A DNA stretch of 64,000 bases from Planococcus citri. Its lineage: Eukaryota; Arthropoda; Insecta; Hemiptera; Pseudococcidae. The position numbers and the translations under genes were made by a program. The notes below the pieces were generated by a model. That model ran no database searches. It was given only the letters and a program-made list of their open reading frames with translations, and was not told the origin of the DNA. The DNA lies in NCBI RefSeq assembly GCF_950023065.1, contig NC_088681.1:64514836-64578835 (forward strand). The letters run 5' to 3'. Below are positions 36,569 through 48,525 of the stretch, one piece after another. The stretch's first letter is position 1. Every line of letters starts with the position of its first letter.

Positions 36569-37320
36569 ATTGGCTGAACTTCTCTGAATTGGAAAGATTT
36601 ATTTTGTATTTTTAATGTCCTATGATTTCTTAGGGTACAGACATGTTGTATTACTGGTATCGTAAATAAAAAGATGAACAGTTATTTTCATGCTTGATTA
36701 TAATTTTGTTTTTCAGTTATTTAATTTAGCTTACTATAGGTACATACGAAAATGGTCGAATTTTACGTCATATTCATTTATCAACTGGGGTAACCGAAGT
36801 TTATAAACGTATTTTACATGCAATTAAGTATCAAAAAAAAAAACAAAAAAAAATGGAAATTCCTTGAATTGTAGACCAGAGATGTTGACGTATAGCAATA
36901 ATGAGCGTTCTTGCCAAAACACCCTTCCTAAAAAGCTATAGGGTGTCTATTCAGAGTTTCCACAGACACGAAAAAAGCGAGAATTTGACATAGGTAGCAT
37001 GAAACCGCGAAAATAGTGCAGAAATTTCTGCAGAAAGCACGAAAATTTCTAAAAAAATTCGCTTCATTGTTAAAACTGTTTTCATTTTTAGTTTTTATTC
37101 GATTCCCTCTATTCTATACTTCTCGAATAAAATATTTTCAGGAGCTTTTGCCGTCGCTTCGTTCGGGCTACTTCTCTCTTTTTTTAGGGTTTTTGCTGCT
37201 AGCAGTTACCATAAGTTTTTCGAATTGTATCCAATCAGTGAACAGTATTTTGGAAGGACCAATCTGTGATTAGTGTTTAACATTGTCAGATGAGAGATTT
37301 TATAATCTTGATTAATTAAT
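36569..37320. other. 3' flank of copy 1 and spacer
   Basis: 36570-36740 is the family 3' flank (AATTGGCTGAACTTCTCTGAA, then AATAAA at 36665), also found at the ghost copies near 51.95 and 57.69 kb. 36850-36960 (GTAGACCAGAGATG, CCAAAACACCC, TAGGGTGTCT) matches 52235-52310 after ghost A. Near 37140-37190 there is another copy of the GCTTTTGCCGTCGCTTCGTT word block. Confidence 0.6.
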
Positions 37321-38230
37321 TAAGGTAGAGTGGGGTAATTGCAAAATTGTGACCTCATGCAAACAAATATCAATTTTCTGGTTGTGCCAACTAGGGGGTG
37401 TCGAAGCAACGACCTTTACCGACATATTCTCCTGGTCACACCTCCCGGGGTTCAACTTGTCGCTCAGTAGCAAACACTTTTATCAAAGCATGTTGAAACC
37501 ACTCATAAGTAAAGTGAGAGGTGTTTTTTTAAAAAATGCATGTGAAATAGAAAAAACTGTCGAATTATCTGGAATTTTCGCGATTTAGGGTCATGAAGGA
37601 ATGAAGTTTAAGGTAAGATATCGCAATTTGAATTTTTTTTTTATTTTGGCCGTAAATTGCGTTTTTGCAATTACCCCAGAAAAAATCGACTCGGGGTAAT
37701 TGCAAAAACGATTTTTTTTTTCATTTTTGCACTTACCACAAATATTTTTTTGCTCCAAATAACTTGAAAATGGTTCGAAATAACAAAAAAAATAAACTTC
37801 CACGGTCACATGATGAGTTATACGTTAGAGAAGTGATCAACAGTTTTACTGAATTTTTAAATTATTGCTCCTTTTTGATGTTCTACTGATATATTTGACG
37901 AAAAATGTATTTCTATGACGAGTTTTTTACATGAAAAACATCAGAAATGACCAATAGTTGATTTTTTGTTCATTTTTGCGAGTTTTTATTGCCCACTTTT
38001 GCATTTACCCTAACACGGGGTAAATGCAAAAGTCGATTTTCAAATTTTCAAATTCCAATTTTCTCCGCGATTTGTGAACCAAATTGTACCAAAATTTTAC
38101 CATTGATAGAGAACCCCCTGAAGTATATGTGGTACAAATTTCAGCTTCATCCGTGCAATAGTCTTCTCACAGCGCTCTCTCAAAGTGTCACTAATCAAAA
38201 AGTGCTTTGCAATTACCCCACTCTACCTTA
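37321..38230. mobile_element. 910 bp TIR element with GGGGTAATTGCAAAA repeats
   Basis: The ends are TAAGGTAGAGTGGGGTAATT and its complement. The GGGGTAATTGCAAA word also occurs internally as inverted pairs (37670-37712 and 38000-38035). There is no transposase. Frames inside (37349-37588, 37665-37889, 37989-38252) have no domains. No target duplication is clear. Confidence 0.7.
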
Positions 38231-38484
38231 CGTTTTTATCATTTTATTTTAAATATAGATCTAGATCATAAAGCCAGGGATGGAAAGCTAACTGAAAGCT
38301 AAATCCTAAAAAAAAGCTGAAAACGGAGGAACTGAGGAAGTTTGGGGGGGGATGTTTCATTTTTCAAAAAAGCTTCAACGCTAAGAGCTAACCAAAGCTG
38401 TATGATTGATTGAAAAGCTTTATTTATTCAGCTTTCTTTCCCACCAATTTTTTTTTTTTAAATCATCGTTTCCAATTTCAATAC

Positions 38485-41400
38485 TTAAATTGAAATACTT
38501 GTCAAGTTTTTGGGAATTTTTCCCGACTTTTTTAAATTGTCAATAAGTAATAAATTGGAGAATGGATATCTGAACTTATTCAGTGTCCTTGACAAATGAC
38601 GCGTCAGTCGTCGTTTTCCTAGTTTTTGTTACTTCGATTTTGTTTGTATCAAGAATATCAACTGATTGGTGATAGTTTCGACTCGCCGCTAGTTCCAGTC
38701 TATTAAAAGTACATCTTCAGAAATATTATGGTGGTAGGAAGCTTGGAGAAAGAATCGACTGTATCGGTTTGAATTATTATTTGAAGCGTCGTTGTAGAAT
38801 ATTGTCATCACTGTGTGAAAAAATTCCCAAAAAAGGGCAAACAAATCGTCTGTGCGTTAGAAATGTCTGGTATCACGATTGCGTAAAAAAATTTGAACTG
38901 AGAAATACAGAAAAATTTTAACGTTTGACGGAAAAGATTAGTACTTTTTTCAATTTTGGTCCAAAAGCGAGGCTTTTGAGTGGCAAATTTGCTTCAATTT
39001 TTATGAGGTGGCTTGCAAAATTTTTTAAAGCCGAAATTTTTCATTTTTCAGAAAAAAAAAATCGATGGAATAAAACATTTCTTCAGAGACGGAGTTTTGA
39101 TTTTATTCTAAAAAGCAGCGCTTGAAAAAATTTTTTTTCAAGTGTTCCAATGAAGAAGGTGGGGAGAATAGATAGAGTCGAAATTTACTCGATGAAAAAA
39201 ATTAGGTCAACATTTCTGGGGTTTTTCAGCAGAGCAAGGAAAAATAAAAACTAAAAAAATTAAATGTCACAACATGACAAAAAAATGGCATTTTTTTTGT
39301 TAATTTGTATAGAAAAGTCAGAACTTGAGTGGAATTTTTTTTCAAAATATTTCATCTTAGGGGTTGGAGAAAGTACAAAAATCCGAGTTTAAAATTTTTC
39401 TTTTTTCAAACAGATTCAGAGAGAATAAAAAGAAACAAGTTGTGACTGCAAATTACGTTTGTGATATGCATTATTGTTGAGCATGGCAAGTCCAATTGCT
39501 GCGTATTTTCTCATCAATCACGAATCAAAACGAATTACTCCCCCCCCCCCTCCCAAAAAAAAGAAAAATACTGCACGAGTTTTTTTTTTCAAATTGTTGA
39601 TGGAATTTTTCTGACATCTTTGCAATCAACTATCTCGCTTACTTATGCATGGCTGAATTTCTCACATCCTACGCCATTATAGTCCGGCATATGATAATAG
39701 GAGTAATTGCACCCCCCCGCCGATCCTCCGGGACAACTTTTTTCTTAAAAGGGACATCCTAAGGAACATTTTAAAGCAAACTTGCCAAAAAAAAAGTTGG
39801 CATTACTTACAAAATGGCGGCCATTTTGATTGCCAGGTCAGCCGAATTTGCAGATTTTGCGTTTTAACATAGGACTTGCACGAACTTTTTCAAATTTTAC
39901 AAAGGTAGATCGAAAGATCATGCAAAAATTTATCACCTGTCAAAATTTCAAGTGCTAAAGTGCGTTTTTCGATTTTTGGTGAATTTTTGAAAATCAAATT
40001 TAGGCCAAAAATGAGGGAAAAAATCAAAATTTTACCAAATTGACCAAGAGAGCTGAAATTTGGGATATACCCTATTTTCGACATGCCAAATCGATTGGAA
40101 ACGGTTTCAACTCGTTTTGAGCAGTTCTGGAGCCTCCAGCAGATTTTTGAAACTTGAAATCCCCGTAAAATTCCATCAAATTGGAGTTGTAAAGCTGAAA
40201 TTTATTCTAAAAACTAATTTTAATACGCTACGAAGTACTGCATGTGAATTTCAAGTCGTTTTGGAGCCTCCAGCGACTTTTTGAAAATTCCTGATGCCTC
40301 CAGCAGATTTTTGAAACCTTTAATTTTCACAAAATTTCATCAAATGGAGATGGAAAACTGCAATTTACTCTACACTCCAATTTTAAAACCCTCTGAAAAC
40401 GACTTCTGGTGGATTTCAAGTCATTTTAGAGCCCCCAACGACTTTTTTGAAAATTACTGGAGCCTCCAGTACATTTTTGAAACTTGAAATTTCCCCAAAA
40501 TTTCATCAAACCAAGATGGAGAGTTGAAATTACTTCTGCAAACTAATTTCAATACGCTACGAAGTTGACTGCTGGTGAATTTCAAGTCGTTTTGTAGCCT
40601 CCAGCTACTTTTTGAAAGATTGTATGACGTTTTTTTGGAAAATTGAAATTTCCTAAAAGTAGCAGGAAGCTTCAAAACCATTTGAAACCACCATGTAGTC
40701 TGTGAAGTAAATTTCAGCTTTCCATCTACATTTGATGAAATTTTGTGAAAATTTAAAGTTTCAAAAATCTGCTGGAGGCTTCAGGAATTTTCAAAAAGTC
40801 GCTGGAGGCTCCAAAACAAATTGAAATTCACCTGCAAGTACTTCGTAGCGTATTGAAATTAGTTTTTTAAATAAATTTCAGCTTTACAACTCCAATTTGA
40901 TGGAATTTTGTGGGAATGTCGAGTTTTAAAAATCTGCTGGATCCTCCAGATAAAAGTAGCTGGAAGCTTCAAAACCATTTGAAACCACCATGTAGTCTGC
41001 GAAGTAAATTCCAGCTTGCCAACTCCATTTGATAAATTAATGTTGGGGAAATTTCAAGTTTCGAAAATCTACTGGAGGCTCTGGTAATTTTCCAAAAATT
41101 CACTGGAGGCCCTAAAATGACTTGAACCCACCTGAAGTCGTCTTCAGAGGGTGTTAAAATTGGAGTGTAGAGTAAATTTCAGCTTTCCATCTCCATTTGA
41201 TGAAATTTTATTTTTGTGAAAATTTAAAGTTTCAAAAATCTGTTGGAGGCTCCAGTAATTTTCAAAAAAAGTCGCTGGTGGCCCTAAAATTACTTGAACC
41301 CACCTGAAGTCGTCTTCAGAGGGTGTTAAAAGAGTATAGAGTAAATTTCAACTTTCCATTTCTATTTTGATGAAATTTTGTGAAAATTTAAAGTTTCAAA

Positions 41401-42060
41401 AATCTGCTGGAGGCATCAGGAATTTTCAAAAAGTCGCTGGAGGCTCCAAAACGACTTGAAATTCACCTGCAGTACTTCGTAGCGTATTGAAATTAGTTTT
41501 TAGAATAAATTTTAGTTTTACGAGTACAACTCCAATTTGATGGAATTTTAGGGGATTTCAAGTTTCGAAAATCTGCTGGAGGCTCCAGAACTGCTCAAAA
41601 CGAGCTGAAACCGTTTCCAATCGATTTGGCATGTCGAAAATAGGGTATATCCCAAATTTCAGCTTTCTTGGTCAATTTGGTAAAATTTTGATTTTTTCCC
41701 TCATTTTTTGCCTGAATTCGATTTTCAAAAATTCACCAAAAATTGAAAAACGCACTTTAGCACTTGAAATTTTGACAGGTGATAAATTTTTGCATGATCT
41801 TTCGATCTACCTTTGTAAAATTTAAAAAAGTTCGTGCAAGTCCTATGTTGAAACGCAAAATCTGCGAATTCGGCTGACCTGTCAATTAAAATGGCCGCCA
41901 TTTTGTAAGTAAGGCCAACTTTTTTTTTGGCAAGTTTGCTTTAAAATGTTCCTTAGGATGTCCCCTTTAAGAAAAAAGTTGTCCCGGAGGATCGGCGGGG
42001 GGATGCAATTACTCCTATTGTCATATGCCGGACTATTAATTTGACTATTCGATTCTAGGA
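38485..42060 (+). promoter_or_regulatory. upstream module of family copy 2 (with inserted element)
   Basis: 38485-39679 closely follows the copy-1 module: ACTTGTCAAGTTTTTGGGAATT, GTCCTTGACAAATGACGCGTC, CAACTGATTGGTGATAG and the AGTGTTCCAATGAAGAAGG block near 39140. The last few dozen bases before the ATG (TTGACTATTCGATTCTAGG) lie right of the 2.36 kb element at 39680-42035. 42048-42070 is the conserved inverted repeat with the acceptor. Confidence 0.5.
39680..42035. mobile_element. 2.36 kb foldback/TIR element 58 bp upstream of copy 2
   Basis: The ends are TAGTCCGGCATATGA and its exact complement. TTA lies on both sides (39677-39679 and 42036-42038), so a 3-base TTA duplication (PIF/Harbinger-like) or a TA duplication (mariner-like) are both possible. 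The arms pair over several hundred bases (39680-40110 with 41600-42035). The middle is full of CTGGAGGCTCCAG-type words in both orientations, as in the element at 1474-2860. There is no transposase. A diverged relative is at 50392-51640. Confidence 0.85.
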
Positions 42061-42070
42061 TTGAATCGAA
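42048..42070 (+). promoter_or_regulatory. conserved inverted repeat and acceptor, copy 2
   Basis: TTCGATTC and GAATCGAA around TAGGATT, both arms intact although a transposon ends only 12 bases to the left. It lies 23 bases before the ATG of copy 2. Confidence 0.6.
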
Positions 42071-42093
42071 GTGAGCTGACTCAAGAACCAGAA

Positions 42094-44019
42094 ATGGCTG
42101 AACGAACTTCCAACGTGTACGATATTCTGCATCCGTCTCCAGTTTCATTGAAGGAACTATCAGTGATCGCTGTTGGCCTGGAAGTGTGGCGTTGTGAAAT
42201 TAATGAATATCGCAAAAACGGAACATTGGACAGTTTTCGTGCTACATGCTCGGACATGACCTCGTTGTTGCGAACTAAACTCCCTGAATTACCATCCGTT
42301 ATTTATAATGTGATCGTTGAATATGTCACCAGACTTGGGAAGTCAATAGCGGAATGGCTTGAAGAGTATTTGAGAACAGTACGCTATTTTGATAACAGTA
42401 ATAACCGTTGTACAGGTGGTCTTTCGAAAGTTTTGGAACACTTCGACGATTTCGTTTGCGATTACAATGGAACTATCGATTTTATAAGGACAGCCGAACG
42501 TATGATGCGTTATGATTATTTTGATGACGTTTCGAAGTTCGTCGTAGCTTGTAAACATTTTTTGGAAGATCACGTAAGACGAATATGGCCATCGGTACGG
42601 CAAAACATAGATTTGAGTAGTATTGATCTCTATACGCATCCGCAGTTGTACTACTGGATTTGTCATCTTAGTAATCAATCGAATGAGATAACTGGCGAGT
42701 TTAATTCGGTTGACAAAAATATGCTTATAGAGTGTATTCACATGTCCGGTAACTCTTTAGCAATGAATTATTTTTGGAATCGAATACCATACGCAAACCA
42801 AAACCGAATGGCTGTTGTCGTTTATGAACGAAGTATGAAATGTTTTGTGAGGTGCATCTTAGCGAAATTGGACGATCGACAATTGGTAAAATTCGTCAAT
42901 GCGAAGGGCAGTTACTTGATGCGAGCTCTGGTGGAAGATCAGTTTTGCGATGAAAGGTTCATCTTACAAGCTTGGATGTACATAAACAATACAATGAACG
43001 GTAACACTTTCTCTAAACTTGTTGTGAACATGGTGAGAACTGAGGCTGGATACTTTATGCGCATTGATCATCAAAAGCTTGAGAATTGGTTGGTTCGGTG
43101 TTGCTTAATATGGAATAGTGCGCCGCATAATTTGAAGAGGTCAGCGATTACAAGAATTTCGACCAAGGAATTAATCATATGCCGAGAAGGTTTTAGGTCT
43201 TCTCCTTGTAGTACCTCTTCCGAGTTCCTATTATCTATTCTTTCACATTTTACTTTGGAAGAAAAACAGTCGTTTTGGCGAAACTGCTGGAAGAATTTGT
43301 TGATCAACAAAAATGTGCGCGATTTGCAACGAATAATGGAAGCATGTTTCGAACGGGAAGATGACATGGTTAAGTTGAAGGAAAACGTTATCGCTGCTAG
43401 TGAAAATTTGCAGCTCCGATGTGTCTGGTTACTATCCCGTGCACATTTCGACGAATTAGACGCATTGGCCAATTTTTGTTGTCCTCATAATGCAGAAACT
43501 GCGAAACATTTGAAACGGCGCACCTTGCTGTCGAGTTTAACAAGTGACGATTTCCATTTTAACTATAAACTTGTTATTCATTGCGAAGAATTCGATACGT
43601 TCATTAATAACGCTTGCGACAGCGTCGATCATGCGACCGATTTTAAACATCAACTGATATCTTCTCCTCGTAATTTAACTTTAAGGGAGGTGTCGATCTC
43701 TATTCGAAATCCACAAGTTTCCTATGAAGCATTTATAAAATTTGTCGAAACATTTGTTTCAACGGAACAAATTTTACAGCTGGTGAAGTTCTCCGTACTT
43801 TATGAGCTTGCTACTCATCGTAACTATCGTATCATTGAAGAGGCTAATTCCAAACCTTTCTTGGACCAGTTTTTGCTGTGGTGCCTCGGAAGTAATGAGC
43901 GAGTTGTGGAATTCAAGGCGCATTATATTGACACACATGTTGGAACATCGGCGAACGAACTCCTTCAGTCCGTAGTTCAGTTCTTTCCGTTACTATCGCG
44001 ATCGCGTATCACCTCATAA
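42094..44019 (+). CDS. uncharacterised tandem-family protein, copy 2 (altered C-terminus)
   Basis: A single-exon frame of 641 codons from ATG 42094. The frame is open further left but has no earlier ATG, and the matching ATG in copy 1 is fixed by a stop. The protein is collinear with copy 1 through ...CLGSNERVVEF, then ends in an unrelated tail of about 33 residues (HVGTSANELLQSVVQ, ending RSRITS). The DNA after that point does not resemble the 3' flank of the other copies, so the end was replaced by recombination or a rearrangement. A few extra residues (near NNRCTGG, residue ~105) distinguish it from copy 1. No known domain was recognised; the frame is intact, so it is probably expressed. 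Confidence 0.83.
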   Translation: MAERTSNVYDILHPSPVSLKELSVIAVGLEVWRCEINEYRKNGTLDSFRATCSDMTSLLRTKLPELPSVIYNVIVEYVTRLGKSIAEWLEEYLRTVRYFDNSNNRCTGGLSKVLEHFDDFVCDYNGTIDFIRTAERMMRYDYFDDVSKFVVACKHFLEDHVRRIWPSVRQNIDLSSIDLYTHPQLYYWICHLSNQSNEITGEFNSVDKNMLIECIHMSGNSLAMNYFWNRIPYANQNRMAVVVYERSMKCFVRCILAKLDDRQLVKFVNAKGSYLMRALVEDQFCDERFILQAWMYINNTMNGNTFSKLVVNMVRTEAGYFMRIDHQKLENWLVRCCLIWNSAPHNLKRSAITRISTKELIICREGFRSSPCSTSSEFLLSILSHFTLEEKQSFWRNCWKNLLINKNVRDLQRIMEACFEREDDMVKLKENVIAASENLQLRCVWLLSRAHFDELDALANFCCPHNAETAKHLKRRTLLSSLTSDDFHFNYKLVIHCEEFDTFINNACDSVDHATDFKHQLISSPRNLTLREVSISIRNPQVSYEAFIKFVETFVSTEQILQLVKFSVLYELATHRNYRIIEEANSKPFLDQFLLWCLGSNERVVEFKAHYIDTHVGTSANELLQSVVQFFPLLSRSRITS

Positions 44020-45244
44020 TTATGCTGATTGAATTATTCAGAATGATGCCGACAAAGACAAATTCTCGATGCTGTGAACTTTCAGTTTTTATAAACTTTT
44101 TTTACCTATTACAATGCAATTAATACACTAGTGCTAGTGTTACTTTTTTCAAATTTTTTACTGACACAACTGTTCAGTGTTCATTAAGTACCTATTAATT
44201 TCGTTTCACTGAAGACTGAAAGGCATAAAACAAGAAATTAAAGACTGAAATGTTTATGTTTCTTATTTTCATTTTCAAAGTACACGTATATTAAAATTTG
44301 AACATGGAACTTCTGCCATTTTCATAATTCAATTACATATAGGTACATATTTTCTTTTCTCAATGAACACTCGAGAGTTTGAGCTTAGAGTATTCTCAAA
44401 GCTTTAGAAAACTTTTTCTATTTTTTTTTCAAGTGAAAATGAAAATGGAGGCCCCTTTTACCTTTTCTGTTTTTGATCATTTTTTTAAAAATCCACGATA
44501 GAAGGATTTTTTTCTTCTAAAATCCAAAATTATTCCAAATATCTACTTCTTGTTTTTTTCATTTTTACTAACACTTGTTTTCATTCATTCAATTTTTCAT
44601 TTTTATTTTCATATTCGAAGTATTGGATTAGATGTAAAAAAATGATTGAAAATGGGAACTGAAAAAATGTCATCAATGTACGTTTGATACAGATTTTAAA
44701 AACCGGCCAAAAACAGAAAAGGTTGAAACTTGAAACTTGAAAGGGCATCATACATATTTTCATTTTCAATTGATAGAGCGGGCAAATAGCGGTTTTAAAA
44801 AGGAAAAAATTTGCACATGAATTTTTTCTTCGGGAATGTGTTCAGATAGACCCTCTGAACCACCAAAAAAAAAACCGACTCTCCTACCCCTGGAGGAAAA
44901 TTTTTTAGGGGGCTGAAACCGGTTCCGATTCACGTTTTTTGCGTTTTACTCCGTAAATATTAGATTTTTGAGAAAAACTACCATGACGAAAAATGTTCCC
45001 CTTCAAATTCTCGACAATTTGATACTACGCTCGATACCCATTGCTCAAGAGGGTGTCCAAAAAAAGGGGTGGAAAGAGTAGGTGTTTCAAAAAAGGTCAG
45101 TCCAATAAATTGATCAAAATTACCACTTAAAATCATTCGTTTTCGCTCAAATTTTTTTTACAAAATCTACTCACCCAACTACTAATCAAACTACCATTGG
45201 TTTGTCTTCAACCCTCCTCGGGGGTTCGTGAGGGTTGCTTGATT
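44020..45244. other. intergenic after copy 2, no gene recognised
   Basis: Unlike the other copies, this flank lacks the AATTGGCTGAACTTCTCTG sequence. ATTAAA near 44237 could serve for polyadenylation. The rest is AT-rich, with short frames only. Confidence 0.45.
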
Positions 45245-45805
45245 TTTCAAGTAACACACTACTGAATCATGTATTTGACGAACAAATCTGGACGTGCGAT
45301 ATATCGAATAGTATGTTTTCGAGGTCGCTGAATACGAATATGTACTTATTTTTTGCATACAACCCCTCAAAGCTCCTCTGTGCCCCAAAATGGGGGTCAA
45401 AATTTTGAAAAATGGTGATAAGTCGAGTGATATATCGAATGGTACTTTTTCGAGGTCGCCGAGTGCGAATATGAACTTATTTTTTGGGACCCACCCCCCA
45501 ATGTCTCTCTGTGCCCCAAAATGTGGGTGACAATTTTTAAAAATCGTGAAAAGTCGAGTGATATATCGACTTGTATGTTTTCGAAGTCGCTGAGCACGAA
45601 TATGGCTTAATTTTTTGGCCCAACCCCTCACAGCTCCCCACTGCCCCAAATAAAGCCAAAATTTTGATAAAATATGAAAAGTCAAGTGACATATTGAATG
45701 GTATGTTTTCGAAATCGCTGAGTACGCATATGAACTTATTTTTTGCCTACAACCCCTCAAAGCCCCTCTCTGCCCCAAAATGAGGGTCTGAAGTTGGTAA
45801 TAATA
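45245..45805. repeat. ~130 bp minisatellite (4+ units)
   Basis: TGCCCCAAA marks each unit, at about 45381, 45511, 45642 and 45771 (periods 129-131). Other constant words are AGTCGAGTGATATATCGA and TTTTCGARGTCGC. A 256-residue minus-strand frame (45191-45961) runs through it because the repeat happens to lack stops in that frame; it encodes repeated HRGALRGC-QKIS units and is not a normal gene. A dispersed relative lies at 11575-11720. Confidence 0.8.
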
Positions 45806-47960
45806 ATCATTCGTTGAAACTTTGATGTGGAGAGAACTGAGAAGGAGAGAGGGATTCCAACCAGCAGGAAAATTTTTGAACAAAACTACGTAAACTAAAA
45901 CTAAAGAGTATGCAAAAATACCCAACAGCAAAAATTCCAGTTCTAGGAATTTCAAGTCCATTTTTTAATTATTAGTAAACTTTTTAAATCGTTGCAAAAA
46001 AATTTTTTTAAAAAAATTGAAATTTTTCGTAACTAAGCAGACGTTTTAGATTTATTTTGAGCACTTCTGGAGTCTCTTGCAAATTTCTGGAAGTAGAAAT
46101 AGAAATTTCCACAAAATGCTACCGAAAATTTTCAAAAATCTGCTGGAGACTCCAGAAAGTCACTAAAGCCATTTTTTTTAGAAAAATTCGGCTACGATGT
46201 CTGATTTTTCAGAAAAATAAGTAGGTATGTACTTACATACATTCTTCGAATCTGAAAAATTTAAGCCTAAAAAACGTATTCTCTTTTCAAAAATAATTTT
46301 TTCTGGAATTATTTTTCGGCCATAACTCGAAACCTGAGAATAAAATAAAAATCAGTTTGTTGACTTACAATGTTTTTTTTTTTTTTTTTTATCATTTTTA
46401 ATTATATTTTCTATTCCTTTGTACTTATTATGATACAAAATGTGAGAAAGTTATGGAAAAATCCGCGATTTTAGATGAATTGCGCATTTTTTTCACTATT
46501 TTAGCAATAATTTTCTGAAATTCAAAAATTTTTCGCCAATTCAACGGGTGGTTGCTTAAGTTGTAAAAAATATCCGCAATTCATCCAAGATTGCGAATTT
46601 TCCCCCAGGTTTTTCTCAAATTTTTTTGCGCTTTCTTTTGCTCTAGCTTAACTTGGGCCACTTGTTTTTTTTTTCAAATTTTTTGAAGAAAAAAGATTGT
46701 TCAAAAATAATGAGATACCTAGTTTTACAAAATCTTGAGTTGAAAAAGAAATGGAAATTTTGCAGGTCGTTGAATCGAATTTTTTTCCAATTCGAAAAAG
46801 TAAATAATCTAAAAATCACAGAAATGTCTTGGACTCTGGATTTCAACGAAGTGTGCGAACCTTGGTTGGAGGTTGCGTGAATTTTTTTGCGACAATCGAT
46901 GGAGAAAAATATCAAAAAATCTCCTTATAGAATATTTTAAAATTTGGGGTCATCTTGACGACTTGATTTTTTTTTTTTTTGGGGGGGGGGGGTTAACGAT
47001 GGGTACATTTTCGGACGTTGACGCGGTACGAAATTCCATTTTGAGCTTACAAAAGAACTAAGAAGCACTATTTCAGCTTTCTGAATTTTAGTAAACACCC
47101 TGTTAGCCAATTATTTCTTTTTGAAATTTCAAATTTTAAAATGAAATTTTTTTGAAGTCAAAATCATTTCTATGAAATTGTACCTGATTTTATTCCAATT
47201 GTGTCGTGGTGTGAAATTTTTCCCTCTGAGTTGTCGAGAATAGCAATGATGAATTAGGACCTTGAAATTTCTTTCTTTTCTTGAACTTGGAAAATTTAAG
47301 GAAGGATGGAAAAAATTTTCAGGCGATGGAATTTCATTATCATTACCATGTACCAACTTCTTCATTCTTGGGTTTCGCTATGGGGATGACAGAATCGTTT
47401 TGAGAAAAATTCTCCTTCGTGATACACCCTCATTCATGACCTTGGAGAGATTTGCATTAGCAATTATATATTATAAATACCTATACGAAGAATTACAAAT
47501 GGAATAATCAGCATGTCGTATTGATGAGTAAAATTTGTAAACTTCAGATAGAAAATTGATTGTGAAAAATTAAATTCGACTCCAGTAAATAAATACGTTT
47601 TCGTCCATTTCGATGATGAAAAGTTCATCGAAACCGATGTCGAATAATAATTAATCATTGTAACTGTTCGCTTCTTTCGAAGATGACAATTTATTTCGGT
47701 AACCGATAATGAGATTTTGAAACTCTTCGCTTTTCAGTCTTGATCCAAATTCTTTCCAAGTTGAACTTTTTTATAGATGAAACAATTTTTGCTCTCTAGA
47801 GTGTGTATGAAATGAATACTCGATAATCTACCGTGAAAAGAGGACCTCATAAACCCCCTCCTTCTCCCCCCCCAATTTTCAGCTGCCCAAGTTGATTTTT
47901 GGCGTACGTTTGAAGTGTTGTGTTCACACAGGTAAAGCTGTTTCACTCGAGAAAAGGGGA
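45806..47960. other. intergenic with small repeat relics
   Basis: 46070-46160 has CTGGAG/CTCCAG words of the foldback family. 46155-46210 resembles the right end of the hAT-like element at 10818-11562. A T run lies at about 46374-46390 and a T-then-G run near 46968-46992. Frames at 46643-46915 (minus), 47262-47507 and 47734-47946 (minus) have no domain. Confidence 0.45.
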
Positions 47961-47979
47961 AAAATTACAAGATTATCAA

Positions 47980-48480
47980 CCTGAGGAGCTGAAATTTTGG
48001 CCAAAGAAAGTCTGCTAGATATCTGATTGAATGATGCGGTCGATGGCCGGATCCGGCTGCTCGGTCAGAATACAGAATTTTCACTGTTTTTTGTCATGTT
48101 ACCTGTCAATTTGAAACATGGCAGTTTCTTCTCGTCACATGAATTCGAGCAGCTGCCATTTTGGCCGAAGGGCGAATGCTTTTGAAATCACCTCGCCTAA
48201 TGAACTTCACGAGCTGAAATTTTGACCAAATGGTCTGTTGTGGATACCCAATCGACCAACACTACCGTCTGCCGGATGTGGAATTATCATCAGGAATCGA
48301 ATTTTTCCCCATTTGCTACTGGAAAACTTGAAAAATCGCTATCACCTCACCTATACCTAATGTACTTGAGGAGCTGAAATTTCGGCCAAACAATCTGTGC
48401 TGGATACCTACTCGTACTTATAATCGACTCGTCCGTCATTGGCCGGAAAATTAATTAGCAATCGTAGATTGTTTCCGTTT
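47980..48480 (+). repeat. degenerate direct repeats upstream of RING gene
   Basis: GAGCTGAAATTTYGGCCAAA occurs three times (about 47985, 48211 and 48371), with a fourth weaker match near 48150. Each is followed by a GTCTG-TGGATACC-type stretch and then GGCCGGA words (near 48044 and 48440; a weaker GCCGGATG near 48272). Spacing is 160-230 bp. Being immediately upstream of the gene, it may be promoter or 5' UTR material that grew by duplication. Confidence 0.55.
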
Positions 48481-48525
48481 GTTTTCCGCTAATTTTCGGC
48501 GATTGTTTTTTGTATGTTTTAGACT

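Noticed and set aside
42061..42093. N-terminal extension of family copies 2 and 3 (MNRSE-type start)
   Set aside because: The extension has no ATG; copies 1 and 4 have in-frame stops upstream, so the conserved ATG is the start.
45191..45961. 256-residue minus-strand ORF with a hydrophobic start
   Set aside because: It runs through a ~130 bp minisatellite of four or more units and encodes the repeat; the hydrophobic start lies in AT-rich flank. No domain.
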